NCBI GenBank assembly: GCA_017962605.1 | Contig: JAGCUY010000043.1 | Location: forward strand, 1 to 32,659 | DNA: 32,659 nt | Source of the DNA: Kiritimatiellia bacterium | GTDB taxonomy: Bacteria > Verrucomicrobiota > Kiritimatiellia > RFP12 > JAAYLN01 | Direction of reading: 5' to 3' | Part shown: in pieces, positions 1 to 6,522 of the stretch | Numbering within the stretch: the first letter of the stretch is position 1 | How the letters are laid out: each line of letters opens with the position of its first letter | The notes under the pieces: generated by a model | The model's input: only the letters and a program-made list of their open reading frames with translations | Told to the model about the DNA's origin: nothing | Database searches by the model: none | Translations under genes and position numbers: made by a program

Positions 1-1449
1 CGCCGCTATCGCTGCGGCGCAGCGGTAGGCGCCGACCTGGCCGGCATTGAGGGCGGCGCCACCGGGACGGCGGAGGCCGTGCGAGCCGTTCACTTCGCCG
101 ATGGGCCAGAGGTGCGCCACGTTCTCGCTCTGCCACCAGGCATCGGCGGCGAGGCCGCCGGTGTTGTGCTGGGCGCAGAGGGCAATCTCAAGCGGTTCGC
201 CGGCAAGGTCTATGCCATGCTCGCGGTAGAGGGCAATGGCGCCGGGGTTCATGCGCTCAAGCCTCGCAATGGGCGGGCCTTCGAGCGCGCCGCTCTTTTC
301 AAGGTAGTCGTGCGCCTCTGCGGAAAGGGCTGCAAGGTCGAGGCCGGGCGTTTCGCTGCGGTAGTCGAGGAAGACGCGCCGCCCCTTGACTAGCGTTTCC
401 TCTTGGACAAGGAGGTCGATTCGCGAAGATCCGCTTTCAGCCTTCGCTGGATCGAAGGGCCACTGGTAGCCCTTGAGGAATAGGGTCGATGCCGCAGCAG
501 CCGGGTCGACGCCGTATGCTGGGAGAAGGAAATCGCGGGGGTCTGAAACTCCATCTGCGGCGGTTGAGATTAGGCGCGGCAGCACCTGCATGTAGGTGCC
601 GGAGACATTCCAGCGGAATTTGATGGAGGCGAGTCCGAATTGGGAAGTGGGGAGGTTGCGGGCGCGGGCGCCGGCGGCAATGGCCAGGCCGATGCCGCCC
701 GTGTGGCATGCCGGATAGACGCTGCGGGCGTAGAGGCCGCCTGGGCCGCCGACGGCGAACACTGTGTCGTGGGCGAGAATGCGCATGGCCAGTGGCCATG
801 CGCCTCCACTTGCGGGTGCGACAGGTTCTGCCAGTGGCCATGCGCCTCCACTTGCGGGTGCGCAGGTCGGAGCCTGCAAGTCATGACAGGCGATCGCTAT
901 GGCGCCAGTGCAGGTGAGGGGGCGGCTCTGCGCGCCCGCCGTGCAAACGGCGGGTTCCGTGAGCAGCTGCACCGCCACATACCCCTCGGCGAAGCGCACG
1001 CCGCGCATGCGGCACTCATCAAGGAGCCTCAGGCACATTTCGCGGGAGGTGTAGGGCCCAACGCTGGTTGCCCGGCGGGCGGGGTCATGGTCGGTCTTGT
1101 AGCCTGCGTATTGGCCGAAGGCGTCATGGGGGAAGGGGACCCCGATGTCGCAGAGATGCGAGAAGCAGCGGGCCGAGAGGGCGGCCTCGACGAGGGCGAT
1201 GTCGCCGTGCATGGCGCCGCCGTCGAAGTAGGTCTGCGCCATGGCCATGGGCGAGTCCTGGGCGTCGCCGCAGAGGGAGAGCTTGTAGTAGGTCTGCTTG
1301 TCGCTGCCGGTGTTGATGGAGGTGCCGCCGCGCAGGCTCTCCGTGAGGACAAGCACGTCCTCCACGCCCTCGGCTTTGAGACGGGCTGCGGCGGCGAGTC
1401 CTGCCGCCCCGCTTCCAATCACCAGCACATCACATTCTTCAGTTTGCAT
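1..1449 (-). CDS. FAD-dependent oxidoreductase (fumarate reductase/succinate dehydrogenase flavoprotein family), C-terminus cut by window edge
   Basis: The reading frame from ATG 1449 stays open to base 1, giving 483 codons without a stop, so the gene runs off the window. The N-terminus reads MQTEECDVLVIGSGAAGLAAA, a Rossmann dinucleotide-binding motif (GSGAAG). Further on are GGTSINTGSDKQTYY, TSVGPYTSREM, VFAVGGPGGLYARSVYP and near the edge WPIGEVNGSHGLRRPGGAALNAGQ, which match the FAD-binding and capping segments of the fumarate reductase/aspartate oxidase-like flavoproteins. The substrate is unknown. It is the last visible gene of the minus-strand carbohydrate operon, next to an SDR and a hydroxyacid dehydrogenase, so a role in oxidising or reducing a sugar-derived acid is plausible (inference). 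Oddity: residues about 190-222 are encoded by a palindromic tandem repeat (784-876) that interrupts the otherwise normal family sequence in-frame. Confidence 0.88.
   Translation of the reverse strand, partial: MQTEECDVLVIGSGAAGLAAAARLKAEGVEDVLVLTESLRGGTSINTGSDKQTYYKLSLCGDAQDSPMAMAQTYFDGGAMHGDIALVEAALSARCFSHLCDIGVPFPHDAFGQYAGYKTDHDPARRATSVGPYTSREMCLRLLDECRMRGVRFAEGYVAVQLLTEPAVCTAGAQSRPLTCTGAIAIACHDLQAPTCAPASGGAWPLAEPVAPASGGAWPLAMRILAHDTVFAVGGPGGLYARSVYPACHTGGIGLAIAAGARARNLPTSQFGLASIKFRWNVSGTYMQVLPRLISTAADGVSDPRDFLLPAYGVDPAAAASTLFLKGYQWPFDPAKAESGSSRIDLLVQEETLVKGRRVFLDYRSETPGLDLAALSAEAHDYLEKSGALEGPPIARLERMNPGAIALYREHGIDLAGEPLEIALCAQHNTGGLAADAWWQSENVAHLWPIGEVNGSHGLRRPGGAALNAGQVGAYRCAAAIAA
781..876. 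repeat. Palindromic tandem repeat inserted in-frame in the FAD oxidoreductase gene
   Basis: Two identical 33-bp units lie at 788-820 and 830-862 (period 42). Bases 781-803 form a perfect inverted repeat with 11-bp arms and a single central base (GCGCATGGCCA arm). A second hairpin, GCAGG-TCGGAG-CCTGC, follows at about 861-876. In the gene frame (minus strand) the block encodes the twice-occurring PASGGAWPLA peptide, and no stop is introduced. Confidence 0.9.
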
Positions 1450-1464
1450 CGTTTCGATTTTTTT

Positions 1465-1504
1465 GCACTCCGTCGTCCTCGACGGAGTAGCGCAAACTTG
1501 CGCG
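1465..1504. repeat. Intergenic palindromic element with two hairpins
   Basis: In the 62-bp gap between the SDR and FAD oxidoreductase genes, CTCCGTCG (1468-1475) pairs perfectly with CGACGGAG (1480-1487) around a TCCT loop. GCGCAA-AC-TTGCGC follows at about 1490-1503. On the minus strand the main stem is followed by an A-run rather than a T-run, so it is not a classical terminator for the operon. It could process or stabilise the mRNA, or be another member of the palindromic repeat population (inference). Confidence 0.75.
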
Positions 1505-1511
1505 AAAGGCC

Positions 1512-2267
1512 TTATAATCTTTGCAGCATCATGCCGCCGTCGATGTTGATGACCTGTCCTGTGGAGTAGGCGAGGTCGCCGCGAAGAAGCATGGCGACGG
1601 CCTTGCCGATGTCCTCCGGTTCTCCCCAGCGCGCCTGGGGCGCAAGCCCTTCGGCGAGGAGACGGTCGTATTTCTCGCGGACGGGCCCGGTCATGTCGGT
1701 ATGGATAACCCCCGGCCGCACTTCGTAAACGCGGATGCCCTCTGCGGCGAGGCGAGTGGCCCAGAGCGAGGTTGCCATCGCGACTCCGGCCTTGCTGATG
1801 CAGTATTCACCCCGGCTGACGCTGGCTACGGTTGCGGAGATGCTGCCGACGTTTACGATGGTGGCCTTGGTCTTGTTGGCGACGAAGCGCCGCGCCGCCG
1901 CCTGAGTGAGGAAAAAGGGGCCGCGCAGATTGGTGTTGAGGAGACGGTCAAAGCTCTCCGGCGTGGTCTCCAGGACATCGAGGCGCACCTGGGGCGCGAC
2001 TCCGGCGTTGTTCACGAGGGCGTCGAGGCGGCCAAATTTTGCGAAGATGGCGTCGAGAAGCGGCTCGTGGGCGTCGAGGTCGGAGACATCGCTCTGGAAG
2101 TAGTCGGCGTCAGGCGCGCCGAGGGCGCGGAGAGCTTCGAGGCGTTGCGCCATTTCTTCTGCTTGCTTGCGGCCGGTGAAGGCGACGGCCCAGCCGTCGC
2201 TTGCTAGGGCGTCGCAGATGCCGGCGCCGATTCCTCGGCCTCCGCCGGTAACGAGTACGGTCTTCAT
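1512..2267 (-). CDS. SDR-family NAD(P)-dependent oxidoreductase (3-oxoacyl-ACP reductase-like)
   Basis: 251 residues, the usual length for a classical short-chain dehydrogenase. It shows the TGGGRGIG cofactor motif at residues 7-14, the NNAG motif, the catalytic Ser in VGSISA and the Tyr/Lys pair of GEYCISK, then PGVIHTDM and a C-terminal GQVINIDGG. The reaction is reversible oxidation of an alcohol or reduction of a ketone with NAD(P). The fatty-acid reductase FabG shares these motifs, but the operon context of glycoside hydrolases and a hydroxyacid dehydrogenase favours a sugar or uronate substrate (inference). Its ATG overlaps the stop of the upstream dehydrogenase by 4 bp (ATGA), so translation is probably coupled. 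Cytoplasmic; no signal peptide. Confidence 0.93.
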   Translation of the reverse strand: MKTVLVTGGGRGIGAGICDALASDGWAVAFTGRKQAEEMAQRLEALRALGAPDADYFQSDVSDLDAHEPLLDAIFAKFGRLDALVNNAGVAPQVRLDVLETTPESFDRLLNTNLRGPFFLTQAAARRFVANKTKATIVNVGSISATVASVSRGEYCISKAGVAMATSLWATRLAAEGIRVYEVRPGVIHTDMTGPVREKYDRLLAEGLAPQARWGEPEDIGKAVAMLLRGDLAYSTGQVINIDGGMMLQRL

Positions 2268-3265
2268 GCCATTGTCTCCAGCATTTTCAATGTGACTTCA
2301 CGCCTTGAGGGCGCGGAGGGGTTGTCGCGCCAGACACGGAACTCCTCAAGCATGGCCTCCCCCATTCGCCAGACCTCCTGGCCTGACGAGCCAGCCAGAT
2401 GCGGGGTGAGGAATACATTTGGAAGCGAGTAAAGCGGCGAGCCGTCTTCCGGCGGTTCAGGAAACGTCACGTCGAGAACGGCAGTGCGGTCAGGGGCTTC
2501 GCGCAAGGCGCGGATGAGATCTGCCTCCACGACCTGCGCGCCGCGTCCGGTGTTGATGAACGTGGCGTTGGAAAGCATCCGCGAGAATAGGGCGTAGTTC
2601 AGCATCCCGACCGTCTGGGCATTGTTCGCGAGATGGTTGGAAATGGTCTGGCAGGTCGAGAAAATCTCCTCAAGCGAGGCCTTGCGAATGCTCAGCGCCG
2701 CGGCGGATTCTTCGGGAAGGAAGGGGTCGAATACGAGGACTTCCAGTCGGTGTGCGCGGAGGGCCTCTGCTACGAGGCGTCCTATTGAGCCGCAGCCGAG
2801 GAGTCCAACGCGGCAGTCGAAGTTGCCGGGGAAGGATGAAAAGTAGCGGTGGCTCGTCAGATGGGCGTCCTTGGAGCGGTTGCGTCTGCAGGCTTGGAAG
2901 AAGCCCTTGTTTGCAAGGAGGATTTGCGAGACGGCTACTTCGGCCACGGGAACGGCGTTTTCGCGCCAGGCCGAATAAATGCGGATGCCGCGTTCAAGGA
3001 ATGGACGGGCGAAAAACTGCACGGTGCCTGCTGCGTAGAATATGGCGCTGAGGCGCGGCAGGTGCGCCGCGATCTCTTCTGCGGTGAACTCCGGCATGCC
3101 CCAGGAAGAGAATATCGCCTCGGCGTCGGCAGCGGCGCCGGCAAGGATGTCGGTTTTGCAGAGTGGCGCGTTGGCGACCATACCGGCCTCGTCGCGGAGT
3201 GCGGCGATGGTGGCTTGGGAAAAGGCGCGCAGGGGTGGTGTGTTTGATACAAGAAATGTTTTCAT
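2264..3265 (-). CDS. D-isomer-specific 2-hydroxyacid dehydrogenase
   Basis: 333 residues from ATG 3265 (MKTFLVSNTPPL). The frame is open upstream to 3385, but that extension overlaps the preceding gene and looks like its shadow. The NAD-binding motif GLLGCGSIGRLVAEAL is followed by the catalytic triad in order: Arg in NTGRGAQV, Glu in TFPEPPEDG and His in TPHLAGSSG. The family reduces 2-keto acids to D-2-hydroxy acids, or the reverse, with NAD(P). It lies 28 bp downstream of the previous gene and is coupled to the SDR gene by an ATGA overlap, so it belongs to the carbohydrate operon and may act on a keto acid made during sugar-acid breakdown (inference). No clear Shine-Dalgarno sequence precedes the ATG. 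Confidence 0.93.
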   Translation of the reverse strand: MKTFLVSNTPPLRAFSQATIAALRDEAGMVANAPLCKTDILAGAAADAEAIFSSWGMPEFTAEEIAAHLPRLSAIFYAAGTVQFFARPFLERGIRIYSAWRENAVPVAEVAVSQILLANKGFFQACRRNRSKDAHLTSHRYFSSFPGNFDCRVGLLGCGSIGRLVAEALRAHRLEVLVFDPFLPEESAAALSIRKASLEEIFSTCQTISNHLANNAQTVGMLNYALFSRMLSNATFINTGRGAQVVEADLIRALREAPDRTAVLDVTFPEPPEDGSPLYSLPNVFLTPHLAGSSGQEVWRMGEAMLEEFRVWRDNPSAPSRREVTLKMLETMA

Positions 3266-3293
3266 AAGGTTGGGAACTGCTTGTCGCGAATCA

Positions 3294-4964
3294 TCAGCGA
3301 ACGCTGATTGCGAATGGCGATTGACCGCAAGGGACGATGGCTGCGTGGAGGACGAGCGAGTTCTGTCCGTGCGCCTCGAATACACGGTAGCGTCCGTTGC
3401 GGTTGCAGCAGATGCGGCCGGTATCTACGATTTCCCCGTTTGTTTCGTATCGGCATTCCCAGTCTCGGTAGCGAATGGTAAGCGAACTGCGATTACAGAA
3501 TACCATTGTCTCGCGTTCACCGTCAAATGCGAAGGCTGGGATCTGCATTGCCACGGAGCCTTGTCCGGAGAGGGTGGAGTCTAGACCGCCGGCTGTCAGG
3601 CGGCAGCGCCAGTCGAGGTTTCCGATGGTCCAGTTTGCCCAGGCGGATGTCGCGTCACTGCCGTTGCCAGTTGGAACAAGAGTGCCGGAGCCGATTGGAA
3701 CGAGGGCCAGAGTGTCGTCGTTGGGAAGTTCGGTAGCGTAGTTGGGATTGGCCGCGCAAGGGGTGGACAGGCAGATGGTCGAGGGGGCGCTGCGGCGCTG
3801 GAGTCGGCCGAGGCCATCGCTATCGTAGTGGGGGTCGGCATCGTAGTCGAACTGTGCGGAATAGTCGCCGGCGTTGAGGAACACGAAGTGGAAGTCGGGG
3901 GTGGTTGCAAAGGACGAGGGGGAGGGCGGGTCAAGCGCTGCTTGGCCATCTTGATTTTGCGCCTCCATGGCGAAACGCCAGGCGAGGGCGGCCCAGGAGC
4001 CCATCGTCACCATGTATTTGTCAAAGTAGGCGTAGCCTTCGCAGCCGATACCGGATTCCTGGGGGTAGAGGTTCTTGACGTGGCGCACGGGGTTCTGCGA
4101 AAGCCAGGGGCGGAGCGCCTCGACGGCCTCGCGTGCGGCATTGCGGAAGCGCGCCGCCTTCGCCGCGTCGCCCTGGGCATCGTAGCGCGAGGCATACCAT
4201 TCGCAGACCGCCGCGTAGAAGGTGTTGTTGTGAAGGAACTGGTTGCTGCGTCCGCCGTATGGGATTTCGCCGGCGGCAGAAAGCATGGCAAGGGTTGGCT
4301 CCGCCGCGCGGTCGAGGATCGCCTCCAGCTGCTGGCGCGAAGGGCCGTCGTAGCCATCGCTCAGGAGCGACATGAACTGCAGCCTAGTCACGAAGTCGTA
4401 AACGGCTGGCTGGTTCGGGTCGCGGTACATGCCGTTGGCGTCGAACCACCGCAGCTGGTCGGCGACGTATTTCTCCACGTGCGCCCGATCGCCGCCGACG
4501 CCAGCTGCGAGGCGTGCCTGTTCGCTGGCCGCGCCGAAGACGCACCAGTTCCATGCGGTGTCGTCGCCGACGGCCGGCAGGCAGGTGTAGCATTGCGTGG
4601 CGACGATGCGGGAGAGGTCGGTGCGCCAGGCGTCCGTGACGTCGCCGGGGAAGATGCCGGCCTCTTTGACGGCAACCAGTGCGGCCACGAGTTCTTTGAC
4701 TGAAAACTCGTTGCCTGAGGACGCGAGAGGCATCTTGCCCTTTGCGGCGTCGCGGCAGCAGAGCGTCATCATCCTCCGGAATGTATCGCGCTTTGCAGCA
4801 AGGCGTCCGTTCGCGATAAGAACGCCCATGTTCGCGGCGAGGCGGGGGAAGCCGTGCTCCTTCACGCCATCGCGTTCGGCTTCGGCGATATAGTCCGCAA
4901 GGTGCTTGTCTGAATAGGCGGCAACTGCTGCTTCAATTATGTCAAGGTAATCGTCTTTTCTCAT
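3294..4964 (-). CDS. Hypothetical protein, probably an alpha/alpha-toroid carbohydrate-active enzyme
   Basis: 556 residues from ATG 4964 (MRKDDYLDIIEAAV), which follows an AAGGAAG ribosome site. An in-frame ATG at 4976 is the alternative. The start overlaps the end of the GH28-like gene by about 23 bp. The N-terminal ~370 residues are Ala-rich helices carrying GDDTAWNWCVFGAASEQARL, PYGGRSNQFLHNNTFYAAVCEW and SGIGCEGYAYFDKYMVTMGSW. The C-terminal ~180 residues look beta-rich. That layout (helical toroid plus beta-sheet domain) resembles heparinase-like polysaccharide lyases or unsaturated-glucuronyl-hydrolase-like proteins, but I cannot assign a family or catalytic residues with confidence. 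No signal peptide is seen, so it may act on imported oligosaccharides (inference). Confidence 0.85.
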   Translation of the reverse strand: MRKDDYLDIIEAAVAAYSDKHLADYIAEAERDGVKEHGFPRLAANMGVLIANGRLAAKRDTFRRMMTLCCRDAAKGKMPLASSGNEFSVKELVAALVAVKEAGIFPGDVTDAWRTDLSRIVATQCYTCLPAVGDDTAWNWCVFGAASEQARLAAGVGGDRAHVEKYVADQLRWFDANGMYRDPNQPAVYDFVTRLQFMSLLSDGYDGPSRQQLEAILDRAAEPTLAMLSAAGEIPYGGRSNQFLHNNTFYAAVCEWYASRYDAQGDAAKAARFRNAAREAVEALRPWLSQNPVRHVKNLYPQESGIGCEGYAYFDKYMVTMGSWAALAWRFAMEAQNQDGQAALDPPSPSSFATTPDFHFVFLNAGDYSAQFDYDADPHYDSDGLGRLQRRSAPSTICLSTPCAANPNYATELPNDDTLALVPIGSGTLVPTGNGSDATSAWANWTIGNLDWRCRLTAGGLDSTLSGQGSVAMQIPAFAFDGERETMVFCNRSSLTIRYRDWECRYETNGEIVDTGRICCNRNGRYRVFEAHGQNSLVLHAAIVPCGQSPFAISVR

Positions 4965-6501
4965 CTTCCTTGGCATGCGGACGCTCCACATGCACTTCCT
5001 CGGCAAGTCCTTTGCAGGTGAGTTCCATGTCGGGCGGGAGGTCTTCAAGAGTGACGCGCTCGATGGTGTGCGGGCTGGTGGAGGCGTCGATGAGGGCCAA
5101 GAGTCGCGGCGGTGCGCCGAGACAGCGGATGCGGCGGACTGCGATGTCTTCGTAGCGGACGCGGAAGGAGGAGAGGTCTGTCGTCGGCTCCCAGTGCTGG
5201 TTGCCGAGGTAGCGGCCGTAGCGGGAACAGTCGGCCTGCAGTAGAGGCTGGATGGCGCGCGGCTCGGCGGGGAAAGACTCGTCGCCCTCCTGGATGCGTT
5301 CGCGCCAGAGCGGAAGGGCGAAATCAACCTCAATGTCCTCGAAGGCTATGTCGCGGATGCGAGTGTCGGATGAGGCGAACCAGGTCGTAACGTCGCAAAC
5401 CACGCCGCTGGGGTGGAGCACGGCGATGTCGCGGAAACGGACATTCTCAATGAGGCAGGGGCGGTGTCCGGCCCAGACCTCCATGCACTTGCCCCAATCG
5501 CACCAGAGAGTGCAGCGCTCGGCAATGACGCCGCGCGTGACTGGACCGTCGCGTTCGAGGTAGTCGCCACGGGCTATGAGGCAGTCGTCGAAGGAGCGAA
5601 TGAAGCAGTCGCTGATGGCGACGTTCTCCGAGGCGCAGACATTGATGCCGTCGGAGTTGTAGCGCCAGCAGCCAACGATTTTGATATTGTCGATGGTGAT
5701 GTCGCGAGAGCCGCCGCGCACGATGACGGTCCAGCGCGGCGGATCACGGAAGATGATTCCCTCGATGGCGACGCGCTCGGAGGCGAAGACTGTCAGACCG
5801 TTCACGGCCATCTCCGCGCCGTAGAAGCCGGGTGGAAGACCGGCATCGACGGCGGCCTGCCAGACGGAGCTGTCGTGGTCGGCGCGTTTGAGGCGTGAGC
5901 CGTCGATGATGCCGCGCCCCACGATGCGCACGTCGTGGGCATTGGCCACGAGAATGGAGCCGTAAACGATGGCGCCCTCCTCGATGACGATTGTCTCGCC
6001 ACTTTTTGCAATGACAACGCCGACATCGTGCTCGCCGGGGCCAAAGCGGCGAACTGGCGAGCGGAGTCCGCTCACGCCTCCACTTTGCGCCTCAACGAAG
6101 GGCGGGTTGGCGAAGACGTGCAGTTCAAATGCGCCATCGCCGAAGGCAACGACGAATTGGCGCGGGCGGTCGATTGCGATGCGCCAGGATCCGTCGTCGT
6201 CGCGTTGGCAGGCCGGTGCGGCGGCGAGGGGGAGGATGACCGGAAAACTACCGGGGCAGGTGGCTTCAGCCATCCCGCCTATTGCCAGTTCGCCGGGGGC
6301 ATCCATGTCGAAGGATACGAAGGCCGCTGGCTTGGTCTGCGAGAGCGGGCGCTGGAAACCGGCCCATACGCGGTTGAAGGGGAAGGCCGAGACACGCGCC
6401 TGATGCACCACGAGGGGGCGTCCGTTCCAAGTAACGCGGAGCGATGCCGGAATTCCCGGCAGGCTTTTCGGGAATGCCTGGTTGTCGGGCGTGTTTGTCA
6501 T
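4942..6501 (-). CDS. GH28-like right-handed beta-helix glycoside hydrolase
   Basis: 519 residues from ATG 6501 (MTNTPDNQAFPKSL); a TTG at 6519 in frame is less likely. After an N-terminal beta-rich region (to about residue 150) come parallel beta-helix rungs: GETIVIEEGAIVYGSI, IVGRGIIDGSRLKR, NIKIVGCWRYNSDGINV and ISDCFIRSFDDCLIARGD. The NSDG and FDD segments correspond to the Asp-bearing GH28 polygalacturonase motifs. The canonical GHG and RIK motifs are absent; the equivalent place reads LWCDWGKCMEVWAG. Substrate specificity therefore probably differs from that of pectin hydrolases. No signal peptide is visible, suggesting action on oligosaccharides inside the cell (inference). It lies 21 bp after the GH5 fusion gene and overlaps the next gene. 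Confidence 0.88.
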   Translation of the reverse strand: MTNTPDNQAFPKSLPGIPASLRVTWNGRPLVVHQARVSAFPFNRVWAGFQRPLSQTKPAAFVSFDMDAPGELAIGGMAEATCPGSFPVILPLAAAPACQRDDDGSWRIAIDRPRQFVVAFGDGAFELHVFANPPFVEAQSGGVSGLRSPVRRFGPGEHDVGVVIAKSGETIVIEEGAIVYGSILVANAHDVRIVGRGIIDGSRLKRADHDSSVWQAAVDAGLPPGFYGAEMAVNGLTVFASERVAIEGIIFRDPPRWTVIVRGGSRDITIDNIKIVGCWRYNSDGINVCASENVAISDCFIRSFDDCLIARGDYLERDGPVTRGVIAERCTLWCDWGKCMEVWAGHRPCLIENVRFRDIAVLHPSGVVCDVTTWFASSDTRIRDIAFEDIEVDFALPLWRERIQEGDESFPAEPRAIQPLLQADCSRYGRYLGNQHWEPTTDLSSFRVRYEDIAVRRIRCLGAPPRLLALIDASTSPHTIERVTLEDLPPDMELTCKGLAEEVHVERPHAKEDEKRRLP

Positions 6502-6522
6502 GGTGCGGTGCAATGCCAAGGC

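Noticed and set aside
1465..1487. Rho-independent terminator before the FAD oxidoreductase
   Set aside because: The stem is perfect, but on the transcribed strand it is followed by an A-run rather than a U-run.
640..1569. 309-residue open frame on the plus strand across the FAD oxidoreductase gene
   Set aside because: It has no family features and is antisense to a gene with clear motifs; long antisense frames are expected in GC-rich DNA.
4976..5333. N-terminal extension of the unassigned enzyme to 679 residues
   Set aside because: The added part is Ser/Pro/Ala/Arg-rich with no domain character and mirrors the GH28-like gene in another frame; it is a shadow.
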